A stretch of 64,000 bases of DNA from Alloalcanivorax xenomutans (GCF_900217905.1 NZ_OBMO01000007.1:62001-126000); one strand, 5' to 3'; positions 8,493 to 21,246 are shown, counted from the stretch's first letter. The notes: generated by a model not told the origin, from the sequence alone. Program-made: numbers and translations.

Positions 8493-9227
8493 TCATCCCA
8501 TCAACGAGGAAACCCACGGCCAGATCCAGGGCAGGGCCAGGGCGGTCAGCAGGCCGGTCAGGCCCAGCGCCAGACCACCGAAGGCACCCGCCTTTTCGCT
8601 GAACTCGAAGGCGCGGGCGGTGCCGATGGCGTGGGCCACCAAGCCGAGGGCGAAGCCGCGGATGCGGTCATCCTCCACCCGCAACAGCCGGAATACCGGG
8701 CCGGCGGCCAGGGCGCCGACGATGCCAGTGATCGCCACCGCGCCGGCGGCCAGGGAAACATCCCCATTGGTGACCCTCGCCACCTCGATGGCGATAGGCG
8801 TGGTGATGGATTTGGGCGCCAGGGAGCCGACCACGGTTTCCGGCGCGCCCAGCCACCAGGCCAGGCCCACCGCCAGCCCGGAGGCCAGAGCCGCGCCGAT
8901 CACCACGGTGATCAGCAATGGCCGCCAGACGCTGCGCACGGTATGCAGCTGACGATACAGTGGCCAGGCCAGGGCCACGGTGGCGGGACCGAGCAGGAAG
9001 GAAATCAGAGCGGTCTGCTCACGGTATTCCTCGTAAGGCACGCCCACCAGCGGCAGCACGATAATGACCGGAATGGCGGCGACGATGAACGGGTGAAACA
9101 GCGCCAGGCTGTTGGATTTGGCGTAGGCCCATTGGGCGAAACGGTAGCTGGCCAGCGTCAGCAGTAATCCGAACAAAGGGGTGTGCAGCAGCTCACCGAG
9201 CAGAGGAGTGTGCATCAACTCAGCCAT
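8493..9227 (-). CDS. lrgB: LrgB/CidB family membrane protein
   Basis: A 244-residue integral membrane protein with multiple hydrophobic segments. The family signature, LAPKSITTPIAIEVA followed by GDVSLAAGAVAITGI, is clear. LrgB works with LrgA in holin/antiholin-like control of murein hydrolysis; in other lineages related pairs transport small acids such as glycolate or pyruvate. The start is set at the ATG at 9227 because GGAGGAG stands just upstream; this makes it overlap the lrgA stop by 8 bp. A longer frame to 9254 is possible but lacks a good ribosome site. Confidence 0.88.
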   Translation of the reverse strand: MAELMHTPLLGELLHTPLFGLLLTLASYRFAQWAYAKSNSLALFHPFIVAAIPVIIVLPLVGVPYEEYREQTALISFLLGPATVALAWPLYRQLHTVRSVWRPLLITVVIGAALASGLAVGLAWWLGAPETVVGSLAPKSITTPIAIEVARVTNGDVSLAAGAVAITGIVGALAAGPVFRLLRVEDDRIRGFALGLVAHAIGTARAFEFSEKAGAFGGLALGLTGLLTALALPWIWPWVSSLMG

Positions 9228-9594
9228 GGTGCGAGTCTCCTCCACCGCTGCCATGGGAAGAGCGCCGCAGCAGCACCTTCAGCAGCAGAGTCACCAGTAC
9301 CAGGGCGATCAGAGTGCCGAACACCACCGACACCGCCAGGGCCAGGGCATTGTCCTGGTAGCGGTGCCATTGCAGCACGATGCCGACGCCGAGAGGAAAG
9401 ATCAGCAAGGTGATATGGCGAATCAGGGCCCCGGCGGCCTCGGAGACTTTATCCATCCCCGGTGCGCCCAGCATCAGCGCGAACAGCAGCAGGATCATGC
9501 CCACCACCGGTGCCGGCAGGGGCAGGCCGGTGAGGTGGATCAGCACCTCGCCAAGAAATTGAAACAACAACAGAATCAGCAGGCCATCAATCAT
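9220..9594 (-). CDS. lrgA: LrgA/CidA family holin-like protein
   Basis: A 124-residue protein with four hydrophobic segments and the family motif LPLPAPVVGMILLLFAL, then GMDKVSEAAGALI and a loop leading to FPLGVGI. The tail is hydrophilic and rich in Ser, Gly and His. The ATG at 9594 follows GGGAG; an upstream TTG at 9627 is less convincing. It overlaps lrgB by 8 bp, so the two are translationally coupled, as usual for this pair. Confidence 0.86.
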   Translation of the reverse strand: MIDGLLILLLFQFLGEVLIHLTGLPLPAPVVGMILLLFALMLGAPGMDKVSEAAGALIRHITLLIFPLGVGIVLQWHRYQDNALALAVSVVFGTLIALVLVTLLLKVLLRRSSHGSGGGDSHHG

Positions 9595-9760
9595 CAGGAT
9601 CTCCCGGAAGTCCCTACCTCTGGACAAAGCCCGGAATCACGGCGCTGCGGACCTGAAGTGGTGGAATGGGGGAATCGGCGGAACGGCCTGAATCAGGCCC
9701 GAAAGGCCCGCGTCGAGTGCCTCCCTGCAGCGTCGTGGCGCCTGGCCCGGAGGCATGAAG

Positions 9761-9787
9761 CCGGCGGCCAGTGAAAAGGGCCGCCGG
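9761..9787 (-). terminator. Hairpin downstream of dsbB
   Basis: CCGGCGGCC at 9761-9769 and GGCCGCCGG at 9779-9787 form a 9-bp stem 11 bases beyond the dsbB stop. There is no strong U-run after it on the minus strand, so termination is only likely. Confidence 0.4.
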
Positions 9788-9797
9788 CGACAACCGG

Positions 9798-10301
9798 TCA
9801 GGCGCGTAACGGACGGAACAATTGTACCAGGGCGAACAGCAACAGTCCGGTAAACACCACCAGCGACCAGCCGGGGATACTCAGGCCAAGAAAGGTCCAA
9901 CTGATCTCGGCGCACTCGCCGGAGCCGGACAGCACCTGCGCCAGGACGTCATGGAGCGGGAACACGTCGAGCATGTAATCCAGGCCGGGACCGCAGCCGG
10001 GCACCTGATCCGGCGGCAGGCTTTGCAGCCATAGATGGCGGATGGCGATGCCGCCTCCCACCAGGGCGGCGAGAGCGGTGAGCACGGCATAGATACGCAC
10101 GCCGATACCGCGCGGACCGTGCAGGAACGCCACCAGCAGAATGGCCATCGCCGCGAACACGGCGATGCGTTGGAAGATACACAGCGGGCAGGGCTCCAGG
10201 CCATCCACGTGCTGCAAATACAGGGCGCTGGCCATGGCGATAACGCAGGCCAGCAGGGCGAGCCCGTTAAGGGCCCGGGGCGAAGGCAGTTTGGACCACA
10301 T
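9798..10301 (-). CDS. dsbB: Disulfide bond formation protein B
   Basis: A 167-residue inner-membrane protein with four hydrophobic segments. It carries both DsbB redox pairs: CPLC in the first periplasmic loop ([10 protein letters not shown]) and the second pair in VPGCGPGLD and SGECAEISW. It reoxidises periplasmic DsbA and passes electrons to quinone. AAAGGA lies before the ATG at 10301. It is likely monocistronic; the upstream gap to gshA holds a GC-rich palindromic repeat. In this window the cysteine-rich amine dehydrogenase light chain would depend on periplasmic disulfide chemistry, though it has its own MauD. Confidence 0.93.
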   Translation of the reverse strand: MWSKLPSPRALNGLALLACVIAMASALYLQHVDGLEPCPLCIFQRIAVFAAMAILLVAFLHGPRGIGVRIYAVLTALAALVGGGIAIRHLWLQSLPPDQVPGCGPGLDYMLDVFPLHDVLAQVLSGSGECAEISWTFLGLSIPGWSLVVFTGLLLFALVQLFRPLRA

Positions 10302-10333
10302 CGATTTGATTCCTTTCCGGCCTGTTTATTGTT

Positions 10334-10428
10334 CACCCTCTCCCTCGGCCCCTCTCCCGGAGAGGGGAGACAAGACAACCCATCTATTCGGTCCCCTCTC
10401 CCTTGAGGGGAGAGGGACAGGGAGGGTG
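10334..10428. repeat. Nested GC-rich inverted repeat (CCCTCTCCC type)
   Basis: Two hairpins, CCCCTCT/AGAGGGG (10349-10367) and CCCTCTCCC/GGGAGAGGG (about 10393-10416), lie inside outer arms near CACCCTC and GGAGGGTG. Such elements are common intergenic repeats in many gammaproteobacteria. It fills most of the 182-base gap between gshA and dsbB. Confidence 0.7.
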
Positions 10429-10483
10429 AGAAGGACATGATGGTATGGAGTGCAGGGGAGACACAATGGTTCCCGCGCCGTCG

Positions 10484-12052
10484 TCAGTCCTTGAAATAGG
10501 TGTCCAGATAACTTTCGAAATCCATGTCGTCCGCCGCTTCCCAGGCGGCCTGTTCGGTCAGGCTGTGGCGAGCCAGCGTGGCCAGTTGCGCCTCGCGGTC
10601 GGCGTCCAGCGGCCGGGAGCGGAAGTGGTCCCTGTGGGCCAGAGCCTGGTTCATGGCGAACTGGAAGAAGGTCTGGTCGCGGCTTTCCAGCTTGTCCATG
10701 ATCTGCCCGGATGGCGTGGCGTCCGGTTCTTCCACCTTCAAGCGTTGACGCTTCAAGGCGTCGCAATAGTTGTTGCCGCCGTGACAGCGGTCGAACAATT
10801 CGGCGATCGGCACCATCTGGTCCAGCTTCTCCAGCGCCCACTGTTTCAGTGTCACGCTCTCACCCCAGTTATTCAGGGCCACGGAGGTGTCCCGGCCGTT
10901 GTAGACCACCTGGCGCAGGTTGTCCTTGCTGGCGTTCAGATCGCAGCTTTCCAATTGCGGCGAGGTACGCAGCAGGCAATAGGTGGCGAACAGGTCGAGG
11001 AAGCGGATTTCCTGCTGATTGATGCCCACCGGTTCGAACGGATTGAGATCCAGAGCGCGGATCTCGATGTACTCGACGCCGCGCCGCTTGAGCGCCAGGG
11101 TGGGGCGCTCTCCTTTGTTGATGGTCCGTTTGGGCCGGATCGAGGAGTAGTACTCGTTTTCGATTTGCAGGATGTTGGCGTTGAGCTGTTGATAGTCGCC
11201 TTTGGCATCCAGTACGCCGATGGCGTCGTAGGCCGGTTCCGGTGTTTTGATGGCGTGGGTCAGCGTCTCCACGTATTCGTCGAGGTTGTTGTAGCTGATC
11301 GCCAGGGACGACTGGGCATTGTTCTGGTAGCCCAGATCGCTCATCCGCAGGCTGGTGGCATGGGGCCGGTAGAGACTGTGGTCGAAGCGCTCCAGCAGGT
11401 GGTGCTCGCGGCCGGCCAGGAACGACGCGCACAATGCCGGCGAAGCGCCGAACAGGTACACCAGCAGCCAGGAATAACGCTGGAAGTTACGGGTCAGATC
11501 GAAGTAGCGCCGGGAAATGAAATCCTGCAGCGGCTCCTCGCTGCCCTCCTGGGCCTGATGCAGTTGCCAGAATGATTCCGGGAAGGAAAAGTTGTAGTGA
11601 ATGCCGGCGATGGTCTGCATTTTGCGGCCGTAGCGGTGGCCCAGACCGATGCGGTAGATGTGCTTCATGCGGCCCACATTGGAGCTGCCGTAGCGGGCCA
11701 CCGGCACTTCGCTGTCCTCTTTCACCCGGCAGGGCATGGAATTGACCCACAGCAACTCGTCACCGATGTGGCGGTAGGTGTAGCGGTGCAGTTGATCGAG
11801 AAATTCCAGCGGGCTGTGCAGATCGCTGCTGGCGGGCGTGATGAACTCCAGCAACGCTTCGGAGTAGTCGGTGGTGATGTAGGGATGGGTCAGGGCTGAG
11901 CCGAGCGCCTCGGGGTGGCCGGTTTGCGCCAGGTTGCCATCGGTGCTGATACGCAGGCTTTCTTTTTCGATGCCCCGGCGAATTCCCACCAGGGTGCTGG
12001 CGGCGTCGGAGTCCAGGAGGGCCTGAATGCGTTGACTGAGCAAGTCGGTCAT
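10484..12052 (-). CDS. gshA: Glutamate-cysteine ligase
   Basis: A 522-residue enzyme that makes gamma-glutamylcysteine from Glu, Cys and ATP, the first step of glutathione synthesis. The gammaproteobacterial GshA type is clear from GIRRGIEKESLR near the N-terminus, HPYITTDYSEALLEFIT, RIGLGHRYGR and the IEIRALDLNPF block. Length is normal. A weak GGGA lies before the ATG at 12052. It follows tex on the same strand with a 125-base gap; the gshA-tex-ompR-envZ neighbourhood is also known from Pseudomonas. Confidence 0.95.
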   Translation of the reverse strand: MTDLLSQRIQALLDSDAASTLVGIRRGIEKESLRISTDGNLAQTGHPEALGSALTHPYITTDYSEALLEFITPASSDLHSPLEFLDQLHRYTYRHIGDELLWVNSMPCRVKEDSEVPVARYGSSNVGRMKHIYRIGLGHRYGRKMQTIAGIHYNFSFPESFWQLHQAQEGSEEPLQDFISRRYFDLTRNFQRYSWLLVYLFGASPALCASFLAGREHHLLERFDHSLYRPHATSLRMSDLGYQNNAQSSLAISYNNLDEYVETLTHAIKTPEPAYDAIGVLDAKGDYQQLNANILQIENEYYSSIRPKRTINKGERPTLALKRRGVEYIEIRALDLNPFEPVGINQQEIRFLDLFATYCLLRTSPQLESCDLNASKDNLRQVVYNGRDTSVALNNWGESVTLKQWALEKLDQMVPIAELFDRCHGGNNYCDALKRQRLKVEEPDATPSGQIMDKLESRDQTFFQFAMNQALAHRDHFRSRPLDADREAQLATLARHSLTEQAAWEAADDMDFESYLDTYFKD

Positions 12053-12177
12053 GGGGCTGTCCCATTCTTGGGCGGTGATCGGGGCGGTGTCGGTCCGCCG
12101 CCCGTGTTGATGATCCTTTACCGGCGGCGTGCCGCCGCTTTGGCCGGCACGCTGCCCGCTGGCTGCTTGGCGGAAGG

Positions 12178-14523
<2,346 letters not shown>

Positions 14524-14584
14524 GGGTATTCCTGGATTGCACGCTGATCCGCATCACGCCGGCGTTTCCGGCACGTATATAAGA

Positions 14585-14619
14585 AACGACCGGAATCATA
14601 GGGAATGACTCCGGCCGTT
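14585..14619 (-). terminator. Terminator of the pilH-like gene
   Basis: AACGACCGGA (14585-14594) and TCCGGCCGTT (14610-14619) form a 10-bp stem with one wobble. On the minus strand it is followed by TTCTTATA. It lies 42 bases past the response-regulator stop. Confidence 0.5.
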
Positions 14620-14661
14620 CATAGATTGACTTGCCAGGATGGCTGTGGTTATCGCCGCGGA

Positions 14662-15024
14662 TCAGCGCAGAACCCGGTCGATTTCCGCCAGTAGCTCCGC
14701 TTCCCTGGGAGGCTTGACGATGTAGCCGGAGGCGCCCTGGCGCTCGCCCCAGACTTTGTCGGTCTCCTGATCCTTGGTGGTCACCAGGATCACCGGAATG
14801 CCCCCCAGCTCCGCGTCCCGGGTAATCTTGCGGGTGGCCTGGAAACCATTCAGTTCCGGCATCACCACGTCCATCAGAATCAGGTCCGGGCGTTCGCTGC
14901 GCGCCCGTTCAATGCCCTCCACGCCGTTCACCGCGGTGATCACCTGATGCCCCTGCCCCTCAACGATCTTCGCCAGATTGGTGAGCTGGGTGGGTGAATC
15001 GTCCACCACCAGTATCTTGGCCAT
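14662..15024 (-). CDS. PilH-like single-domain response regulator
   Basis: A 120-residue CheY-like receiver with no output domain. The acidic pair follows ILVV (VDDSPTQ), the phosphoacceptor is Asp52 in LILMDVVMPELNGFQATR, and the conserved Lys lies in YIVKPP. VTTKDQETDKVWGERQGA closely matches PilH of Pseudomonas type IV pilus chemotaxis. The rest of the pil-chp cluster is not adjacent, so it is a stand-alone copy. The start is placed at the ATG at 15024 after a GGGGGG run; longer starts lack a site. It is divergent from ompR. Confidence 0.85.
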   Translation of the reverse strand: MAKILVVDDSPTQLTNLAKIVEGQGHQVITAVNGVEGIERARSERPDLILMDVVMPELNGFQATRKITRDAELGGIPVILVTTKDQETDKVWGERQGASGYIVKPPREAELLAEIDRVLR

Positions 15025-15260
15025 GCGTATTATCCCCCCTGAAAACGGCATTTTGGCAAAATGATAGCAGCCCGTCCGGCAAAGGTAAGCTGATGAAAAA
15101 CGTCAGCCGGGTGCCGTTTCCGGTCAGGCCGGAGGTCGGGATACCAGGTACCGACAGTAATCTTTATATACAATCTTAATCATCGTAAAACTTGCCCGCC
15201 GTCACAGTGACGGGTATGAGACGGGGGCATCTGGCAGTTAAAAACGATTCGGGAAGCCTC

Positions 15261-15971
15261 ATGAGCGAACAAGTGGACAAGATTCTGGTGGTGGACGACG
15301 ACGCCCGCCTGCGCGGCCTGCTGCAACGGTTCCTCGAGGAGCAGGGCTACGCGGTGAAAGCGGTGGCGGACGCCGAGCAGATGGATCGGGCCTTGTCCCG
15401 GGAGATCTACTCGCTGATGGTGCTGGATCTGATGCTGCCCGGTGAGGACGGCTTGTCGATCTGCCGGCGTCTGCGCGAGAGCGAGAACGACCTGCCGATC
15501 ATCATGCTCACCGCCAAGGGCGATGACGCCGAACGCATCGAAGGGTTGGATGCAGGTGCCGACGATTATCTGCCCAAGCCGTTCAATCCGAAGGAACTGA
15601 GCGCCCGCATCCGCGCGGTGTTGCGCCGTCACGTGCGTGAAGTGCCGGGGGCGCCGAGCAAGGCGGAGGGCAGCGTGGACTTCGGGCCCTGGACGCTGGA
15701 CCTGTCCAGCCGCACGCTGAGCCGTGACGGTGAGCCGCAGGCGCTGACCACCGGTGAGTTCGCCGTGCTCAAGGCGCTGATCCAGCATCAGCGGGAGCCG
15801 CTGACCCGGGACAAGCTGATGAGCCTGGCCCGGGGGCGGGAATGGTCCGCCATGGAGCGTTCCATTGACGTGCAGGTGTCGCGGTTGCGCCGCCTGTTGG
15901 AGGAGGATCCCTCCAAGCCCCGCTATATCCAGACCGTATGGGGCGTGGGTTATGTGTTCGTGCCGGACTGA
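15261..15971 (+). CDS. ompR: Response regulator OmpR
   Basis: A 236-residue OmpR/PhoB-type regulator. The receiver domain has DDD near residue 12, phosphoacceptor Asp56 in VLDLMLPGEDG and Lys in YLPKPFNP. The C-terminal winged helix ends with IDVQVSRLRRLLEEDP and YIQTVWGVGYVF. A longer in-frame extension to 15192 is open, but ATG 15261 gives the family N-terminus. It is followed by envZ after 101 bases containing a REP-like fragment. The pair corresponds to OmpR-EnvZ of enterics and AmgR-AmgS of Pseudomonas, which sense envelope stress or osmolarity. Confidence 0.93.
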   Translation: MSEQVDKILVVDDDARLRGLLQRFLEEQGYAVKAVADAEQMDRALSREIYSLMVLDLMLPGEDGLSICRRLRESENDLPIIMLTAKGDDAERIEGLDAGADDYLPKPFNPKELSARIRAVLRRHVREVPGAPSKAEGSVDFGPWTLDLSSRTLSRDGEPQALTTGEFAVLKALIQHQREPLTRDKLMSLARGREWSAMERSIDVQVSRLRRLLEEDPSKPRYIQTVWGVGYVFVPD

Positions 15972-15975
15972 AATA

Positions 15976-16028
15976 ATTCGCTTGCAGCGGCCCGCCGCCC
16001 GGACCAAGCGCCTGCAGCGGCTTCGTGG
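15976..16028. repeat. REP-like fragment inside the ompR-envZ gap (copy 2)
   Basis: It begins ATTCGCTTGCAG, like a REP arm, continues GCGGCCCGCCGCCCGGACCAAG and ends with the outer REP end CGGCTTCGTGG. The middle block recurs at 25400-25430. It is a composite, and its place between two operon genes could affect envZ expression. Confidence 0.6.
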
Positions 16029-16072
16029 CCCTTCGTGAACACCGCCCTGGCAGCGCGCTGGAATGAGAACCT

Positions 16073-17392
16073 ATGCCCAAACTTTACCCCCGTACCGCCT
16101 TTTTCCGCGCTGCCCTGATCGTCGGGCTGGTGATCGGCTTGAGCCAGGCCATCACCCTGTGGTTTTTCGCCCGTAACGCCTATCTTCCGGGTATCCGCGA
16201 GTACGCCCGGCTTACCGCCCTGCAAGCGGAATTGATCTTCGAGGAGGGCGCCGACAGCGACTTTCTGGAAGAACGTCTGGGAGCCACCACCGGTATTGGC
16301 GTGGGGGCGCCGCCGAGCTTGCGAGAGCCGGACAGCCTGTTGCTGACGCGGCCAGTGGTGAATCAATTCGGTGATGAACTGGCGGAACTGCTGGACGAGC
16401 CGGTGACGGTCCGTCTGGAGGACGCCCGCCAACCGGTGCTGTGGGTCAACGCGCCGTCGTTCGAGGGCACCTGGCTGCGCGTGCCGATGGTGTTCTTCCG
16501 CGACTATGATCGTTACCTGCTGCTGGGCTGGGGGGTCACCGTGCCGCTATTGGCGGTGATCGGCGGCTTGCTGATCGCCCGCAGCCTGAACCGGCCGCTG
16601 CGCCGGCTGGCGCGGGTCGCTCTTAAAGTCGGCCGGGGGGAAGCGGTGCCGGTGCTGGACGACACCATCGGTCCCACCGAGATCCAGGCGGTGAACCGCG
16701 CCTTCAATCGCATGACCCGGGATCTGCAACAAGCGCAGCGCGACCGGGCGTTGCTGCTGGCGGGGGTCTCCCACGATTTGCGCACGCCGCTGACCCGGCT
16801 GCGGCTGTCCGCTGAATTCCTCGATGACGAGGAGCTGTCCCAGGGCATCATCGCCGATATCGAGGACATGGACGCGATCCTCGAACAGTTCATTGCCTTC
16901 ATCCGCGACGGCGCCGACGAGCAGCCTTCCTATGAAAGCCTCAACGCGCTGATCGAGGAAGTGTGCGGCAAATACCCGGCGGAGCAGCTCCGTGTCGCTC
17001 TGGCTGAGGTGCCGCGCCTGATGCTCAAGCGGCTCACCGCCAAGCGCATGCTCACCAATCTGATCACCAATGCGCTCAAATACGGCGCCGCGCCGGTGGA
17101 GATCCACACCATGGTGGATGACAACGCGGTGTTGCTGATTGTCCGCGACCATGGCCGGGGCGTGCGCGAGGAGGACATTCCCATGCTGTTGCAGCCATTC
17201 TCTCGCGGGGAGAAAGCACGCACGCTCAGCGGCAGTGGCCTGGGCCTGGCCATCGTCAAGCGCATCGTCGACATGCACCATGGCCAGATGGCGCTGGACA
17301 ACCACCCGGATGGCGGCTTGCAAGTGCGCATCCGCTTCCCGGTCACCGGCCAATTGGTACAGCCGGAGACCCTCTCCGCCGGGGTGCGGTGA
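16073..17392 (+). CDS. envZ: Sensor histidine kinase EnvZ
   Basis: A 439-residue inner-membrane kinase. A first membrane segment (residues about 12-32) precedes a periplasmic domain of about 115 residues; a second segment is at about 150-170. A HAMP linker (SLNRPLRRLARVALKVGRG) follows, then the dimerisation/phosphoacceptor helix with His234 in GVSHDLRTPLTRLRLS. The ATPase domain has the N box (NLITNALKYG), DHGRGV and GSGLGLAIV. It phosphorylates OmpR. EnvZ here is convergent with the MFS gene. Confidence 0.93.
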   Translation: MPKLYPRTAFFRAALIVGLVIGLSQAITLWFFARNAYLPGIREYARLTALQAELIFEEGADSDFLEERLGATTGIGVGAPPSLREPDSLLLTRPVVNQFGDELAELLDEPVTVRLEDARQPVLWVNAPSFEGTWLRVPMVFFRDYDRYLLLGWGVTVPLLAVIGGLLIARSLNRPLRRLARVALKVGRGEAVPVLDDTIGPTEIQAVNRAFNRMTRDLQQAQRDRALLLAGVSHDLRTPLTRLRLSAEFLDDEELSQGIIADIEDMDAILEQFIAFIRDGADEQPSYESLNALIEEVCGKYPAEQLRVALAEVPRLMLKRLTAKRMLTNLITNALKYGAAPVEIHTMVDDNAVLLIVRDHGRGVREEDIPMLLQPFSRGEKARTLSGSGLGLAIVKRIVDMHHGQMALDNHPDGGLQVRIRFPVTGQLVQPETLSAGVR

Positions 17393-17498
17393 ACCGGAGC
17401 TGGTGACGTCAAGCGCCATCCATGGGCCTCCGCCGTTGAAGAGCCGGCTTGCACGCAACACGACTACTGCCAAGGCAACTGGCTTCCCACGGATTGGG

Positions 17499-17592
17499 CT
17501 ACGAAGCCGCTGTGGGAAGCTTGCTTGCAAGCGAATGGTCAACGGCCCGAAGGCATTCGCGGCCAAGGCCGCTTCCCACAGCGGCTTCGTGG
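17499..17592. repeat. REP-like inverted repeat pair, copy 3
   Basis: The left arm (17499-17536) has ACGAAGCCGCTGTGGGAAGC. The right arm (17555-17592) ends in CCCACAGCGGCTTCGTGG, but its inner part has diverged (GCGGCCAAGGCCGC). It lies in the 227-base gap between convergent envZ and the MFS gene, at the point where a long segment separates envZ from pckA. Confidence 0.8.
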
Positions 17593-17619
17593 TTCGGTCT
17601 GTGTGAAGCGGTTGGGCGG

Positions 17620-18807
17620 TTAATGGTCGGTGGCCCGCTCCACCGCCCGGCCGGCGAAGAACACCAGCAGGCCACCCAGGGCCAGAGCGGTGCCCACCAG
17701 CCCGGTGGTGGACCAGGGCAGGTCGCCGCGGGTGGCGACGCCGGCCAGCCAGGCGCCGAGGGCGTTGGCCAGGTTGAAGGCGGCATGATTGAGAGACGCG
17801 GCCATGGTCTGGCCGTCGCCGGCCACATCCATCAGCCGCGTCTGCAGCGCCGGACCGAGCGCCATGCTGGTGCCCACCAGGCCCACGAACAGCAATCCCC
17901 ACCACATGGAATTGGCGGCAACGAAGAACAGGCCCTGGATCACCGCGCACCAGATCAGAATGCCGGGGATGGCCTTCATCAGATTGCCGTCGGCGGCACG
18001 GGCGCCGGCCAGGGTGCCGAGAATGGTGCCGATACCGAAGATGGCCAGCACCAGCGGGCCCAGGGATTCGTCCATACCGGCCTGTTCGGTGAGCGTGGGC
18101 ATCACATAGCTGAACACCGCGAACATGCCGCCGAAGCCGATGCTGGCGATGCCCAGGGTGAACAACACCCGGTGCTTGAGCAGCGCGGACAGTTCACGCA
18201 GCGGGCTGGCGTGGGGATCCACCGGTTGCATCGGCACGAAAATCCGCACCATCAGCGCGGTGAGCAGAGCGATGGCGCCGACCCCGGCGAACGCCACCGG
18301 CCAGCCGAACTGATTGCCGGCCCAGGTGCCCAGAGGGGCGCCCAACAGGATCGCCACGGTCAGGCCGGTCATCACCCGGGCTACTGCTCTGGCCCGTTGA
18401 TGAAACGGCACCGCCGAGGCGGCGACCAGAGCGGCGACGCCGAAATAGGCCCCGTGTGGCAGACCGGCGATGAACCGTAACGCCACGAAGGACCAGAAGC
18501 CGGGAGCCAGGGCGCTGGCCAGATTACCCACTGCGAACACCAGCATAAGTACGATCAACAAGGCGCGGCGTGGTACCCGGGCCGCCAGGGTGGAGATGAT
18601 CGGCGCGCCCACCACCACCCCCATGGCATAGCTGCTGATGGCATAGCCCACATCCTGCGGATCCACCTGAAGATCCAGCGCGACCCGGTTGAGCAGGCCC
18701 ATGATCACGAATTCCCCGGTGCCGATCCCAAAGCCCCCCAGCGCCAGGGCCAGTTCGGCGATACGGGGGTGTCGGGCCATGGCGGCCTTGGGTTGCTGGA
18801 CGGACAT
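17620..18807 (-). CDS. MFS transporter, drug/arabinose-efflux type
   Basis: A 395-residue, 12-segment major facilitator. The N-terminus GIGTGEFVIMGLLNRVA and the repeat-A loop VPRRALL are typical of the DHA1/AraJ-YdhP group; RFIAGLPHGAYFGV is also characteristic. It probably exports a drug or sugar-like compound; the substrate is unknown. The start is set at the ATG at 18807, preceded by GAGGAG. The leader is unusual: an intrinsic-terminator-like hairpin ends 22 bases before the start codon, and an 11-bp palindrome lies further upstream. This suggests attenuation or repression control. Confidence 0.87.
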   Translation of the reverse strand: MSVQQPKAAMARHPRIAELALALGGFGIGTGEFVIMGLLNRVALDLQVDPQDVGYAISSYAMGVVVGAPIISTLAARVPRRALLIVLMLVFAVGNLASALAPGFWSFVALRFIAGLPHGAYFGVAALVAASAVPFHQRARAVARVMTGLTVAILLGAPLGTWAGNQFGWPVAFAGVGAIALLTALMVRIFVPMQPVDPHASPLRELSALLKHRVLFTLGIASIGFGGMFAVFSYVMPTLTEQAGMDESLGPLVLAIFGIGTILGTLAGARAADGNLMKAIPGILIWCAVIQGLFFVAANSMWWGLLFVGLVGTSMALGPALQTRLMDVAGDGQTMAASLNHAAFNLANALGAWLAGVATRGDLPWSTTGLVGTALALGGLLVFFAGRAVERATDH

Positions 18808-18829
18808 GCGCGCTCCTCGCTGCCGCGGC

Positions 18830-18859
18830 AAACAAAAAGCCGCCGGAGAAGCCGGCGGC
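18830..18859 (-). terminator. Terminator-like hairpin in the leader of the MFS gene
   Basis: On the minus strand GCCGCCGG, a short loop and CCGGCGGC are followed directly by TTTTTGTTTG (18839-18859 stem, 18830-18838 tract). No leftward gene ends upstream of it, since ilvD points the other way. It is therefore inside the mRNA leader of the MFS gene and could act as an attenuator. Confidence 0.6.
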
Positions 18860-18902
18860 CGGGAATGAGGTATGGGAAGACGCCTATTTTGACAGATTGG
18901 TT

Positions 18903-18931
18903 CCTAAACAAAAGAAAAGATTTTGTTTAGG
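18903..18931. promoter_or_regulatory. Palindromic operator candidate upstream of the MFS gene
   Basis: CCTAAACAAAA (18903-18913) and TTTTGTTTAGG (18921-18931) form a perfect 11-bp inverted repeat with a 7-base spacer. It is AT-rich in GC-rich surroundings and lies between the divergent MFS and ilvD genes. A regulator-binding site is the simplest reading; the cognate protein is unknown. Confidence 0.55.
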
Positions 18932-19035
18932 ACGCTGATGGGCGGCGGGCGCCACTTCTTTCCGATTGTTTACGGCTCTGTGACGTGGCGGTAAAAGCGT
19001 TATGCTGGAACCTGCCCGTGATCAGGAGAACAACG

Positions 19036-20712
<1,677 letters not shown>

Positions 20713-20782
20713 CGTTCCGACATGCCCGCGAATGGTGGACACCGGTGGTCCTTGCCATGAAGGGAAGGGCCACGTTGTTTTC

Positions 20783-21223
20783 TCAATCCGGCGCGCGCCG
20801 GAACCCCACGCCGAAGCGGTTGAGCATGTTGATCACGCCGATCACATAAGTGAGATCGGTGCATTCCTTCTCGGTGAACTGATTCGCCAGCGCCTGGTAA
20901 AGCGCCTCGTCGTCGTGGCCGGCGTCGCTGAGGCGGGTCAGGTGATCGGTCCAGGCCAGGGCGGCCCTTTCCCGCTGGCTGAACCAGGGCGCTTCGTGCC
21001 AGCCTGGCAGAGTATCCAGCACTTCGTCGGGAATGCCCCGGTTACGGGCATCCGCCGCGTGCATGGACATACAGAACAGGCAGCCGTTGATCTGCGAAGC
21101 GCGCAGTTTCACCAGCTCCACCAGGCGCTGTTCCAGACCGGTGGCATCGATGACTTTTTGCGTGGCGAACACCGCCTTCATGGTGTCCGGTGAGGCGCTG
21201 TAGAAATCGAAGCGGGCTTTCAT
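20783..21223 (-). CDS. Carboxymuconolactone decarboxylase/AhpD-like protein, copy A
   Basis: A 146-residue alkylhydroperoxidase D-like protein. The AhpD core motif is present as NGCLFCMSMHAADAR, a CxxCxxxH arrangement that in the family acts as a peroxidase or redox thiol pair. ERAALAWTDHLTRL is also typical. It follows a very similar paralogue (21247-21687) by 23 bp on the same strand, with AAGGAGAT as its own ribosome site. The two copies share most residues and look like a tandem duplication. The exact substrate is unknown. Confidence 0.88.
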   Translation of the reverse strand: MKARFDFYSASPDTMKAVFATQKVIDATGLEQRLVELVKLRASQINGCLFCMSMHAADARNRGIPDEVLDTLPGWHEAPWFSQRERAALAWTDHLTRLSDAGHDDEALYQALANQFTEKECTDLTYVIGVINMLNRFGVGFRRAPD

Positions 21224-21246
21224 CTTTATCTCCTTCAACAAGAAAG

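Noticed and set aside
10445-11575. A 376-codon plus-strand open frame
   Set aside because: It is antisense to gshA and shows no protein motif.
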